Source of the DNA: Cyclobacteriaceae bacterium
GTDB taxonomy: Bacteria > Bacteroidota > Bacteroidia > Cytophagales > Cyclobacteriaceae
Direction: 5' to 3'
DNA length: 64,000 nt
NCBI GenBank assembly: GCA_020832305.1
Contig: JAFIEV010000043.1
Span: 19,973-83,972, forward strand
In this document: piece after piece, positions 25,299-34,295 of the stretch
How positions within the stretch are numbered: the first letter of the stretch is position 1
Layout of the letters: each line of letters starts with the position of its first letter
Position numbers and translations under genes: made by a program
Notes under the pieces: generated by a model
The model's database searches: none
What the model saw: the letters and a program-made list of their open reading frames with translations, nothing else
What the model was told of the DNA's origin: nothing

Positions 25299-28200
25299 CT
25301 AAAATCCAATGTTTAAACCGATTGTATAGTTCTTGGCATTGGGATAACTGCCATAGTCAAGACCAAGATTTCGGTTTCCATTTGTCGCACCGCCTGAATT
25401 GTAATTTACTTCAGGATCATAGCCTTCGTAGCTGGTAAACGTGAGTATGTTTTGTGCACTAACATAAACCCTGAGTCTCGAAATTTTCAAACGCTCCAAA
25501 GCTGAAGCAGGCAAATTATAACCTAAGGCAAGGTTTTTCAAACGTGCAAAACTGCCATCATAGACAAATCTTGTGGAAACCCTGCGCGTTCTTCCGTTGA
25601 AGGCCCTTGGCACATTGGTATTTGTATTTTCCGGAGTCCATCGGTTCAATGCATTAGTAGTAGCGTTATTAATACCCGACATCAGGTCAAGTTCCAACAA
25701 GGTGTAGCTTAGGATATCATTACCCTGAGAACCCTGCCAGAATATATTCAAATCAAAGTTTTTCCATCTGAAGTCATTATTCCAACCCCAAATAAAGTTA
25801 GGCTGGGGATTGCCAATGATGGTGCGGTCGTTGGCATCGAGCCTGCCATCGGGCTGTCCTGTCAGGTTGCCCTGAGCATCTCTGAGACCATCGATATCCC
25901 TAAATTTTTCCCCACCGATCGCTTGTTCAAAACCAGCCCCTGGGAGAAAATCATCCCCTGCATTGTAGACACCATCATATATCCATCCAAAGAAGCTACC
26001 TACAGGATAACCCTCTCTTAACACCTGGGTATCACCTAAGCCTACCATATGACCAGGCCCTGATCCATATCGGATTTCATTACCATCAGGAAGTTTCAGA
26101 ATTTTATTTCTGTTTGCAGAAATATTGAAATCGGTATCCCATTTCAAGTTACCTGTCAATACCTTACCGCCCAATGCGAGCTCTATTCCTTTGTTTTCTA
26201 CTTCACCAATATTCTGGAGCTGTCCACCATAACCTGAGTACTGAGGCAAAGGCACTGTAAACAGAAGATCAGAAGTAACCATTCGATAAACATCCAGCGA
26301 TAGATTGATTCTATCATCCAGAAAGCTTATATCAGTTCCCAGGTTTAACTGTGCGGTGGTTTCCCAGGTCAGGTCATTATTAGCAACGGCTGTAGGTCTG
26401 ATCGCATTTACCGGCATTCCATCCATTACAGTAAATACATCGGAAAAACGAGCCAGGGTTTGAAAGGGTTCAATGGCCTGGTTACCGGTTAAACCATAAC
26501 TTACTCTCCATTTAAACTGACTAACCCAGTTAATATCGGCCATAAATTGCTCACTTCCCATATTCCAGGCAAAAGACCCCGATGGGAAAAATGCCCATTT
26601 GTTATTTTTGCTAAAGGTTGATGACCCATCATACCTTGCATTGAAGTTAAAAAGGTACTTACCATCAATCGAGTAATTAACCCTTCCATAATAAGATTTC
26701 AATACCCAGTCAGTAAGACTTGAACCAGGTCGCATCCACACTGAGGCAGCGCCCAGGTTCCAGTACGAAAATGCATCCGTCAGGTAATTTTGCCCACTGG
26801 CACTCCAGCCTTCGTTATCCTCTCTTTGATAAGAATAACCGGCCATAACATTAAGGCTGTGATTATTAAAGAGATTCTTATTGTAGGTTAAATAGTTTTC
26901 ATTTAACAATGAGGTGCTGCGATTTGCATTAATACTTGCTGCACCACCAACATTTCTGCCCGCATTAAGTGTAGTAGGCGTATAATTACCGGTTCTTCCA
27001 CTATTTGTGGTAGCGCCCATAGTAACCCTGAATTTCAGATCTCTGAATATATCATATTCTGCATACAAATTCCCCTGCAATCTGTCATTTACAATTTGGT
27101 TGACAAATTGTGTTGCTACAGCATAAGGGTTATCGTGAGGGTCATTTAGTCTGGCAATGGTAAATCTTCCGTTTTGATCCCTGATGGGCTGATCGGGCTC
27201 AAATTTAAAAGCTCCTGCAATTACTCCCGTATTTCCCGATCCCCCTGATCCTTCCTGGGTTCTTGTTCCTTCCCTGGAAGTTCTCTGAGCGAAAATATTT
27301 AAGCCCATGCGGAGTTTATCGGTAGCTTTAATATCGAGATTACTGGTGATTGAAAAACGATTGTATTCAGAACCGATGATTACACCTTTCTGATCGAAAT
27401 AGGCGCCTGAAACATAATAATTAACCGCATCATTACCACCGGAAACAGAGAGCTGATGGTTTTGAATGGCTCCTGTTCTGAAAATGGCATCCTGCCAGTC
27501 GGTATCAGCGCCCATGGGCTGAATATTAGGCCTGGCATCACGGATATAATCAATGAATTGTTCCGCATTTAAAAGATCGAGGCGGTTTATCTCATTTTGT
27601 GAAGAATAAGATGTATTGTATTCTATCCTTGCTTTACCTGTTTGGCCTTTACGGGTAGTAACCATAATCACACCATTGGCACCTCTTGAGCCATATATGG
27701 CTGTTGCAGATGCATCTTTCAATACTTCTACCGATTGTATATCTTCCGGAGGCGGCATAGCGGCTCCGACAAAACCATCTACCACAATAATTGGATCACT
27801 GCTGGCATTAATGGAAGTACCTCCCCGTATTCTGATTTTAAAGGCCGCTCCCGGTTCACCGTTATTTGCGGTAATTTGAACACCAGCTGCGCGTCCTTGC
27901 AGAGCCTGTACTGCACTTATGGCAGGAAATGCCGTAAGTTGTTCTGATTTTACAGATGATACCGCACCTGTCAAATCACTTTTCCTGACCGTACCATAAC
28001 CTACCACAACAATTTCCTCTAGGGCTGTTATATCAGCAGTAAGTACAACATCAATTACGCTTCGGTTTCCAATGGCTACTTCCTCTGTTATATAACCTAC
28101 CGAACTGATGATCAGCACTGCATTTTCTGATACAGTAAGACTGAATCTGCCTTCAATGTCTGATACGGTTCCATTGGAAGTGCCTTTCTCTATTACATTT

Positions 28201-28667
28201 ACTCCTGGCAAACCAGAATTATCATCATCTGTGGTAATTCTTCCGGTAACTGTGCGGGATTGTTCAACAATTTCAATTATTTCCTCCTCACTGATTTTCC
28301 CGCTTACCCTTTTCACATCAATAGAATTATTTACCTGTCTGAATTTCAGAGAAGCTTCCTTAGATAACTCCAACAGTATTTGTTCTACCGATGCATTTTG
28401 CAGAAACAAGTTAATTTTCTGATTGTTGCGAACATCCCGCTGGTCATAAGAAAATTTATAGGATGTTTTAGACTCCAGCAATTTAAAAACCTCCTGAAGG
28501 TTTTTGTCTTGTATATCTACGCTCAGATATACTTCTTTTACACTTTTAATATCTTGCGCGATATTATTTCCTGCTAAAAGAACATTCAGCAGTACTGCCT
28601 GGATAAGAATGCCTATAAAGGAATAATAAGATAGCATAGTGATTATGCGTAAAACTTTATTTTTCAT
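25299..28667 (-). CDS. SusC-family TonB-dependent transporter with N-terminal STN signalling domain
   Basis: A 1122-residue outer-membrane importer that can also signal. After the signal peptide (MKNKVLRIITMLSYY; the ATG at 28667 is preferred over one 16 codons upstream) comes an STN/secretin-like domain at about 45-120 (VYLSVDIQDKNLQEVFKLL, SYKFSYDQRD), the module that contacts FecR-type anti-sigma factors in the periplasm. Then a carboxypeptidase-D-regulatory-like domain (about 135-220), TonB-box-like LEEIVVVGYG, plug with LKDASATAIYGSRGANG, and the barrel ending TIGLNIGF. FecR and an ECF sigma gene lie directly upstream, so ligand binding should induce this locus. A 12-bp hairpin separates it from fecR. 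Confidence 0.96.
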   Translation of the reverse strand: MKNKVLRIITMLSYYSFIGILIQAVLLNVLLAGNNIAQDIKSVKEVYLSVDIQDKNLQEVFKLLESKTSYKFSYDQRDVRNNQKINLFLQNASVEQILLELSKEASLKFRQVNNSIDVKRVSGKISEEEIIEIVEQSRTVTGRITTDDDNSGLPGVNVIEKGTSNGTVSDIEGRFSLTVSENAVLIISSVGYITEEVAIGNRSVIDVVLTADITALEEIVVVGYGTVRKSDLTGAVSSVKSEQLTAFPAISAVQALQGRAAGVQITANNGEPGAAFKIRIRGGTSINASSDPIIVVDGFVGAAMPPPEDIQSVEVLKDASATAIYGSRGANGVIMVTTRKGQTGKARIEYNTSYSSQNEINRLDLLNAEQFIDYIRDARPNIQPMGADTDWQDAIFRTGAIQNHQLSVSGGNDAVNYYVSGAYFDQKGVIIGSEYNRFSITSNLDIKATDKLRMGLNIFAQRTSREGTRTQEGSGGSGNTGVIAGAFKFEPDQPIRDQNGRFTIARLNDPHDNPYAVATQFVNQIVNDRLQGNLYAEYDIFRDLKFRVTMGATTNSGRTGNYTPTTLNAGRNVGGAASINANRSTSLLNENYLTYNKNLFNNHSLNVMAGYSYQREDNEGWSASGQNYLTDAFSYWNLGAASVWMRPGSSLTDWVLKSYYGRVNYSIDGKYLFNFNARYDGSSTFSKNNKWAFFPSGSFAWNMGSEQFMADINWVSQFKWRVSYGLTGNQAIEPFQTLARFSDVFTVMDGMPVNAIRPTAVANNDLTWETTAQLNLGTDISFLDDRINLSLDVYRMVTSDLLFTVPLPQYSGYGGQLQNIGEVENKGIELALGGKVLTGNLKWDTDFNISANRNKILKLPDGNEIRYGSGPGHMVGLGDTQVLREGYPVGSFFGWIYDGVYNAGDDFLPGAGFEQAIGGEKFRDIDGLRDAQGNLTGQPDGRLDANDRTIIGNPQPNFIWGWNNDFRWKNFDLNIFWQGSQGNDILSYTLLELDLMSGINNATTNALNRWTPENTNTNVPRAFNGRTRRVSTRFVYDGSFARLKNLALGYNLPASALERLKISRLRVYVSAQNILTFTSYEGYDPEVNYNSGGATNGNRNLGLDYGSYPNAKNYTIGLNIGF

Positions 28668-28748
28668 AAATTTGAATGTTTTATAATACATATTAAAACC
28701 TGTGATATAACCCATTTAATTTTGCGTTGGGGTTATATCCAAATACCA

Positions 28749-28779
28749 GACCGGTTTTGCGTACCAGGCAAAGCCGGTC
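28749..28779. repeat. Hairpin between fecR and susC
   Basis: 12-bp stem with one G-T wobble (28749-28760 with 28768-28779) and a 7-nt loop, 5 nt past the fecR stop. The T-run (six T) lies on the plus-strand side, so on the minus strand, where the genes are read, it is a stem without a T-tract. It could stabilise or partly terminate the fecR message, separating regulator from susCD transcription, or stop antisense transcripts coming from the left. Structure is seen; role is inferred. Confidence 0.55.
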
Positions 28780-28784
28780 ATTTT

Positions 28785-29837
28785 TTATTCTCTTGTAAAT
28801 CGAATACTTACCTCCTTTCCTTTTATTTTAAATTCAATATTTTCAGTAAACGCAAGTCTTTGAAGTACCAGTTCAAGACTTAAATTTTCAAATTGACCAT
28901 TGTATTCCCATTTATCAACCGGCTGATTTTCAATAACAAAAACCACGTCGTACCATCTTGAAAGACGGGCAAATACTTCTTTATGGCTTGATTTACTGAA
29001 ATAGATTATTCCATCTTTCCAGGCCAGATCCCTGCCATAATCAATATTTGTAATTTTGGGTTTATCAGATTTGTCATTCAACACGGCCTTTTGACCAGGA
29101 GATAATGTATACCGATCTTTTTGAGTGGATAAATCTCTCCCGTAAGATACACCTCCTTCGAGTAATGCCACCGTCAATTGTGCATCATTCCTGTATGATA
29201 TCACATTAAAAGATGTACCAAATGCCCTCACGAATCCATTTCGTGTCAGGACCGTAAAGGGCCGGGAGGGATCACTTTCAACCTCAAAAAAGGCTTCTCC
29301 AATGAGTTCTATTAACCGGTTGTTCCGGTCAAATGGAACATTGTATCGAATTGAACTTTCCACATTTAACCATATACGCGTACTATCGGGAAGTTTGTGC
29401 AGTGTGCGAATGCCTGGTCCTGATTCTTTTACAATTGGCTTTTCGACAATTTGTGTCTGCACTGGCTTCTGTTCATCAGCGATCTTAATAAATAAATACA
29501 CTACCATTGCTACCAAAGCAATGGAAGCTGCATATCTGAAGACTGTACCTATCCAACCAATATTGAAGGAATGACTTTTAACAGGCCTGATGCTTATGGC
29601 TTTTTTCGATAATAATTTATTCAGAACTTCCTCATACTCCTCCGCTGAGGCCTCAAGTTTTTTAAACTCCAGGGCGCTTAAAAACTCCCGTGCCAGTAAT
29701 ATTAACTCTTGCTGCCCGGGTTGAGCTGTCATATATTGCTGCCAGAAATGTTGATCTTCGGGATTGCCTTCCCTCACCCATTTGATAAAATCAGGGTCGG
29801 TTACGAAATCTTCAAAAGTGTATTTATGATATTTCAT
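28785..29837 (-). CDS. FecR-family anti-sigma factor
   Basis: Inner-membrane regulator that holds an ECF sigma factor until a SusC transporter signals. The 350 residues comprise a cytoplasmic N-terminal region (1-98), one membrane helix (about 99-119, FRYAASIALVAMVVYLFIK), a periplasmic FecR domain (about 140-250: RTLHKLPDSTRIWLNVESS, IELIGEAFFEVESDPSRPFTV) and a C-terminal STN-like DUF4974 region (about 280-350, LSRWYDVVFVIEN). It follows the sigma gene by 130 nt and precedes the STN-bearing SusC, the standard gene order for such locus-specific switches in Bacteroidota. Confidence 0.95.
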   Translation of the reverse strand: MKYHKYTFEDFVTDPDFIKWVREGNPEDQHFWQQYMTAQPGQQELILLAREFLSALEFKKLEASAEEYEEVLNKLLSKKAISIRPVKSHSFNIGWIGTVFRYAASIALVAMVVYLFIKIADEQKPVQTQIVEKPIVKESGPGIRTLHKLPDSTRIWLNVESSIRYNVPFDRNNRLIELIGEAFFEVESDPSRPFTVLTRNGFVRAFGTSFNVISYRNDAQLTVALLEGGVSYGRDLSTQKDRYTLSPGQKAVLNDKSDKPKITNIDYGRDLAWKDGIIYFSKSSHKEVFARLSRWYDVVFVIENQPVDKWEYNGQFENLSLELVLQRLAFTENIEFKIKGKEVSIRFTRE

Positions 29838-29967
29838 CTCTTTACTCTCAACAGTAAAAGCAAAAAAATTGATTTATCCATCAAAAAAATTTCAAATAAT
29901 CAAAATATTGCGAAACCATACAAATTACAATAACCTTCTATGAAGGAATCTCAAAAAATGATTTGAT

Positions 29968-30639
29968 TTATTGAATTTTTACTAAAGCTAGTATAAACAA
30001 AATTTCAACCACAGAAAGTCTTGATCTCAAAATGGCTAAGGTTTTGTAAAGCAGATTCTGGGTGGCTTTTTTACTTTCAAATTGCATAAGCTCCTGAATT
30101 TTATCCAGGGTAAATCCTTCATAATAAAAATAAAAAATAATTTCGCGCTGGCGATTGGTAAGCTTCATAATAGCATCATTGAGTTTATTCCTGCGTTCTT
30201 CGTCAATTTGTCTGTTAATTAACAACTCCTCGACAGGAATGCTAAACTCAAAATCCATTCCCTTATAATCTGATTTCTCAGCAACAAACTTTGATTCTTT
30301 TTTCAAAAGGGATATGAGTCTTATTTTTAATGATTTCAGCAGGTAAAAGCGAATGTTATCTGTTGACGAGAGTTTTTGCCGTTTCACTTTTAATTCCAGG
30401 AAAAGGTCATGAATTGCATCTTTAATACATTCACGATTTGATGTAAACTGGCTTCCATAGCGAAACAAAGCGTAAAAATGCGTTTTGTAAATGTGCACAA
30501 AAGCTATTTCATTGCCATTTTTAAAAAGTGACCAAACTTCCTCATCCTTTTTGTTTTGGTAGAACTTTTCATGCTCATTGAATGTATTTAACTGAGAAAA
30601 TACTTCAGCTGGCTGGTTGTTTACATTTGCTTTATGCAT
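29968..30639 (-). CDS. ECF-type RNA polymerase sigma factor
   Basis: A 223-residue extracytoplasmic-function sigma factor. Region 2 lies at about 45-105 (FVHIYKTHFYALFRYG, DAIHDLFLEL) and region 4 at about 155-205 (LTNRQREIIFYFYYEGFT, LDKIQELMQ). It has a long N-terminal extension of about 40 residues and a hydrophobic C-terminal tail (VEILFILALVKIQ), typical of sigma factors paired with FecR. Its own promoter appears to be the housekeeping type at 30665-30694, so basal expression should be constitutive, while susCD downstream would be the target of the factor itself. Confidence 0.94.
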   Translation of the reverse strand: MHKANVNNQPAEVFSQLNTFNEHEKFYQNKKDEEVWSLFKNGNEIAFVHIYKTHFYALFRYGSQFTSNRECIKDAIHDLFLELKVKRQKLSSTDNIRFYLLKSLKIRLISLLKKESKFVAEKSDYKGMDFEFSIPVEELLINRQIDEERRNKLNDAIMKLTNRQREIIFYFYYEGFTLDKIQELMQFESKKATQNLLYKTLAILRSRLSVVEILFILALVKIQ

Positions 30640-30664
30640 GTTAAAAAATGTGGAATTGTATTAC

Positions 30665-30694
30665 CAAATATAAGATAAAAGATCAAAAATTCAA
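30665..30694 (-). promoter_or_regulatory. Housekeeping-type promoter for the ECF sigma gene
   Basis: On the minus strand TTG (30694-30692), 19-nt spacer, TATATTTG (30672-30665): a full match to the Bacteroidota -33/-7 consensus. Predicted start near 30658, leader about 19 nt. Confidence 0.7.
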
Positions 30695-30781
30695 AGTCAA
30701 CTTTATAAATCTCTGGTCAGCTTAAAATGGATTTCAGTAAATGTGAAAATAATTGCGCATAACCGGAACATCGTTTAATCG

Positions 30782-30810
30782 AAAAAGGCCATCCAATGAG
30801 ATGGCCTTTT
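30782..30810 (-). terminator. Rho-independent terminator of the keto-sugar cluster
   Basis: Perfect 11-bp stem AAAAGGCCATC (30783-30793) with its complement (30800-30810) and a 6-nt loop. The A and T ends make it usable in both directions. It lies 31 nt past the stop of the DUF1080 gene, the last gene of the minus-strand cluster. Confidence 0.88.
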
Positions 30811-30841
30811 ATGCGTTAAATGATAAATCAATGAAAAGCGT

Positions 30842-31561
30842 CTACAACCTTTTTACCCTGATGTTTCTAAACCAGATTTCGTCTCCATGGTCCTGCAATG
30901 CAATATGACCTTTGCCCGCTCTGCCATACAATGGCCATTTTTTAAATTTAGATCTTTCAAGCTGCTCTTCCCATTGCGGAGAACCGAGCACATACTCTAC
31001 CACTTTGGTGCCGTTGAGCCAGTGTTCTACACGACCATTATCTACGACAATGCGCACTTTATTCCATTCACCGACCGGCCTTACGGTTTCTACAGAACTC
31101 GATTGCATATCATAGTTATCACCGGTTCTGTGGGTTGGTATTTTTCCGTCAGGATGGTTATCATTGTCCAGTAATTGAAATTCAGGGCCACTAAAAAATG
31201 TATTTCTCAGGGTATCGGCTTCAGCTACATGGAAAAAAATACCACTGTTACCTCCCTCAGAGATTTTCCATTCCAGTTCCAATTCAAAACTCTCAAATTG
31301 TTCTCTGGTAATGATATCTCCACCACCCTTTTCTGAGAGCCATAGGTTGCCATCCTCATCAATCTGCCACTGGGGTCTTACCTGGTCTTCGCGGTAAGTC
31401 CTCCATGCATCAAGATTTGAGCCATCGAACAGGGTAATCCATTCCTCAGCTGCAGGACCTGCGTCAGTGGTTTGAGATTCGGAGGATTTCTTTTCCCCAC
31501 ATGAAGCAATCAAAAAAAACAGGGCAATCAAAATCCCTGAAGTATTGTGTAACTTTTTCAT
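30842..31561 (-). CDS. DUF1080 (3-keto-disaccharide hydrolase-like) lipoprotein
   Basis: A 239-residue exported lipoprotein (lipobox LIASC near residue 21) with a concanavalin-like DUF1080 jelly-roll at about 40-239. Landmarks: WITLFDGSNLDAWR, FELELEWKISEGGNSGIFFHV, GPEFQLLDNDNHPDG and a closing GHIALQDHGDEIWFRNIRVKRL. Characterised members cleave 3-keto-glycosides made by Gfo/Idh/MocA-type oxidoreductases. Such an oxidoreductase and a TIM-barrel isomerase lie directly upstream on the same strand, which fits a keto-sugar pathway; the actual substrate is unknown. The next upstream gene is 83 nt away with a strong hairpin between. Confidence 0.92.
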   Translation of the reverse strand: MKKLHNTSGILIALFFLIASCGEKKSSESQTTDAGPAAEEWITLFDGSNLDAWRTYREDQVRPQWQIDEDGNLWLSEKGGGDIITREQFESFELELEWKISEGGNSGIFFHVAEADTLRNTFFSGPEFQLLDNDNHPDGKIPTHRTGDNYDMQSSSVETVRPVGEWNKVRIVVDNGRVEHWLNGTKVVEYVLGSPQWEEQLERSKFKKWPLYGRAGKGHIALQDHGDEIWFRNIRVKRL

Positions 31562-31593
31562 AAATGCGATTTTTTATAAATATTAAAATATTA

Positions 31594-31620
31594 GCACGTG
31601 CAGTCTTCTGCTGCACGTGC
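31594..31620. repeat. Strong hairpin within the keto-sugar cluster
   Basis: Perfect 10-bp GC-rich stem GCACGTGCAG (31594-31603) with its complement (31611-31620) and a 7-nt loop. It lies between the isomerase gene and the DUF1080 gene. On the minus strand it is followed only by mixed A/T, not a clean T-run, so partial termination or message stabilisation is more likely than a full stop. Confidence 0.6.
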
Positions 31621-31644
31621 GTGAAAACAAATAATCAATCTTGT

Positions 31645-32688
31645 TTACAAGCCCAGTATTTTTTTATTTCCCTGCTCATCTGTACCCGCATCGGCAAAAT
31701 CATCAAAAGCTTTTTCTGTTTTGCGAATCATATGCGCAGCGATAAAAGGTGCACCTTCAGCGGCACCGTCTTCCGGATGCTTTAAACAGCACTCCCACTC
31801 AAGCACTGCCCATCCCTGGTAATCATACTGAGCCAGTTTGCTGAATATACCACTGAAATCAACCTGACCATCTCCCAGAGACCTGAACCGGCCCGGACGA
31901 TCGACCCAGCCCTGATAACCTCCATAAACACCGGACTTACCGGTTGGATTAAGTTCTGCATCCTTTACGTGGAACATCTTGATGCGCTCATGGTAAAAAT
32001 CAATGAACTGTAGATAATCCAGCGCCTGTAATACAAAATGGCTGGGATCATATAAAATATTGGCCCTCTTATGATGGTTTAATGCTTCGAGAAACATCTC
32101 AAAGGTTATGCCATCGTGCAGGTCTTCTCCAGGATGCAATTCATAACAAACATCTACACCATTTTCGTCAAATACATCGAGGATGGGCTTCCATCGGTTT
32201 GCCAATTCTTTAAAACCAGTATCAACCAGGCCGGCAGGTCTCTGTGGCCAGGGATATACAAATGGCCACAACAATGCGCCTGAAAAGGTTGCGTGCTCGG
32301 TCAGCCCCAGATTTTTACTGGCCACAGCAGCATATTTCAATTGTTGAATGGCCCAGTCGGTGCGCGCTTTTGGATTATTGTGCGTTTCCTTGGGGGCAAA
32401 ACCGTCAAACATGGTATCATAAGCCGGGTGGACAGCCACCAATTGCCCCTGCAGGTGGGTCGACAGTTCTGTAATCTCCAGGCCATGCTTTTCAACCGTA
32501 CCTTTCACTTCGTCTGCGTAGGTCTTACTCTCTGCCAGTTTTTTGAGATCTACACATCTTGAGTCCCAGGAAGGTATTTGCACCCCTGAATAACCCAGTT
32601 CAGCCATATAGGCACAAATATTGTCGAGGGTACTAAACGGGGCTTCGTCGCCCATAAACTGTGCTAAAAAAATTGCAGGTCCTTTCAT
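31645..32688 (-). CDS. Sugar phosphate isomerase/epimerase-like TIM-barrel protein
   Basis: A 347-residue xylose-isomerase-like (AP-endonuclease-2 fold) protein without a signal peptide, so cytoplasmic. The metal-binding ligands of the fold are recognisable: Glu in VCYELHPGED, Asp in YDPSHFVLQ, His in FHVKDAEL and Glu in AVLEWECCL. Members isomerise or epimerise keto-sugars and cyclitols. It sits between a Gfo/Idh/MocA oxidoreductase (76 nt upstream) and a DUF1080 hydrolase (83 nt downstream), all minus strand, so it probably handles the intracellular product of a 3-keto-sugar route. Assignment of the family is firm; the reaction is inferred. Confidence 0.9.
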   Translation of the reverse strand: MKGPAIFLAQFMGDEAPFSTLDNICAYMAELGYSGVQIPSWDSRCVDLKKLAESKTYADEVKGTVEKHGLEITELSTHLQGQLVAVHPAYDTMFDGFAPKETHNNPKARTDWAIQQLKYAAVASKNLGLTEHATFSGALLWPFVYPWPQRPAGLVDTGFKELANRWKPILDVFDENGVDVCYELHPGEDLHDGITFEMFLEALNHHKRANILYDPSHFVLQALDYLQFIDFYHERIKMFHVKDAELNPTGKSGVYGGYQGWVDRPGRFRSLGDGQVDFSGIFSKLAQYDYQGWAVLEWECCLKHPEDGAAEGAPFIAAHMIRKTEKAFDDFADAGTDEQGNKKILGL

Positions 32689-32764
32689 TTCTAAGCCTTT
32701 TTTGTTTCTTCAAAAATTACTAATACGAAATGGCAACAGCATAGTATCTGTTACCACTGTTGTT

Positions 32765-33922
32765 TTATATTTTAACCCATTTCTGCTCGCTTTGCCCGCT
32801 GGCAATGGCAGCATCAATGAATTTCATTCCTCTTACTCCATCATGAACAGTTGGAAAATCGAGATACTTAGGATCTGGATCCCTTCCTTCGGCTTTGGCC
32901 TGAAGAACCCTGGCTACATTGCGGTAAATATTTGCAAAAGCCTCGAGATAACCTTCGGGATGGCCACCGGGAACGCGGGTATGAGCCATGGCATTTTCAC
33001 CCATATAGGCCCTGTCACCACCAGTCCGGTAAATCTCTGCCGGCTTATCAAGCCATTTGACAATCATGGTATTTGGCTCCATCTGATGCCATTCCAGGCC
33101 GCCCTTTTCGCCATATATTCTAATATTCAAGGCATTTTCCTCTCCTGCACTGATCTGGCTGCAGTGTAAAACACCTTTGGCGCCATTGTCAAAACGAATC
33201 AGGAAGTTGCCATCATCGTCGAGTAACCTACCCGGAACAAAAGTACTTACATCAGCACAAATCTCGGTGATTTTTAATCCTGATATATATTCTGCCAGGT
33301 TTTCAGCATGTGTTCCTATATCACCTATAGCTCCGGCTTTGCCAGATCTTTTCGGGTCAGTTCTCCACGATGCCTGCTGCTGGCCGGTTTGCTCAATTGG
33401 TGTGGACAGCCAGCCCTGGGGATACTCAACCACAACTTTTCTGATCTTACCAAATGCACCCGCTTTCACCATATCCCTGGCTTGCTTTACCATAGGATAC
33501 CCTGTATATGTATGCGTAACTGCAAAGGTAAGACCGGTCTTTTCAACGAGTCTCTCCAACTCCAAAGCTTCATCAAGATTAAAAGATAGTGGTTTTTCAC
33601 AGACAACGCTAAATCCATTTTCAAGTGCTAGTTTAGCCGGCTCGAAATGTACATGATTGGGGGTAACAATACTTACAAAATCAATGCGCTGATCTGCCGG
33701 CATTTTACTTTCCTTCTCAAACATTTCATGATAGGTACGATAAACCCGGTCTGCCGGTAAAAATAAATCCTGACCTGAAAGAAGGGAAATTTCAGGGTCA
33801 ATGTGGAAAGCACCGCAGACCAGCTCTATCTGGCCATCAATATTAGCGGCAATCCTGTGTACGGCACCTATAAAGGCACCCCGGCCACCTCCGACCATGC
33901 CCATTCTGATTTTTCTACTCAT
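32765..33922 (-). CDS. Gfo/Idh/MocA-family NAD(P)-dependent oxidoreductase
   Basis: A 385-residue sugar oxidoreductase. The N-terminal Rossmann fold has GMVGGGRGAFIG (about 7-18) and the family signature CEKPLSF (about 110), with the substrate domain beginning near TYTGYPMVKQAR. The GDIGTHAENLAEYISG region carries the usual catalytic Asp and His. Members oxidise or reduce sugar hydroxyls, including making 3-keto-glycosides for DUF1080 enzymes such as the one two genes downstream. It heads the minus-strand cluster; no consensus promoter was found in its 5' flank. Confidence 0.93.
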   Translation of the reverse strand: MSRKIRMGMVGGGRGAFIGAVHRIAANIDGQIELVCGAFHIDPEISLLSGQDLFLPADRVYRTYHEMFEKESKMPADQRIDFVSIVTPNHVHFEPAKLALENGFSVVCEKPLSFNLDEALELERLVEKTGLTFAVTHTYTGYPMVKQARDMVKAGAFGKIRKVVVEYPQGWLSTPIEQTGQQQASWRTDPKRSGKAGAIGDIGTHAENLAEYISGLKITEICADVSTFVPGRLLDDDGNFLIRFDNGAKGVLHCSQISAGEENALNIRIYGEKGGLEWHQMEPNTMIVKWLDKPAEIYRTGGDRAYMGENAMAHTRVPGGHPEGYLEAFANIYRNVARVLQAKAEGRDPDPKYLDFPTVHDGVRGMKFIDAAIASGQSEQKWVKI

Positions 33923-34216
33923 TTTTTAGGTTTTTTGTTTGAAAAAATACTTGAAAAAAGACCCATTAGGTCAAAAAACAGCCAAATCGACTACAATTGG
34001 CTTTAGCCAGCAATCTTCCCTGAGGAATGGCCGTTTCTCATTCCAATATTAATAAGAATTCGTGAAAAGGCCACAAATAAATTTAAGTGCAAGACTAATT
34101 TTGATTTTGACTGATTTCTTCGAATATATTATTGCAACTTTAGCAATAAGTCACCCAGATTGTTACGCACTGAAATACAGTCATTTAAATAAAATAAAAT
34201 AGTATTTTATAAATAA
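33923..34216. other. Intergenic region between divergent genes
   Basis: About 300 bp, AT-rich, between the oxidoreductase and the glycosyltransferase. I see no coding frame or strong hairpin; a promoter for the rightward gene begins at 34217. Confidence 0.6.
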
Positions 34217-34248
34217 TTGAATAATAAATGTTAATTTTTATATATTTG
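34217..34248 (+). promoter_or_regulatory. Consensus promoter for the glycosyltransferase
   Basis: TTG (34217-34219), 21-nt spacer, TATATTTG (34241-34248): a full match to the Bacteroidota -33/-7 consensus. It predicts a transcript start near 34255. This limits where translation can begin and bears on the missing start codon of the next gene. Confidence 0.72.
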
Positions 34249-34295
34249 TCAAAATAATTATAGACCGTGATTACAGTGGAACGAAGCAGAAAAAA

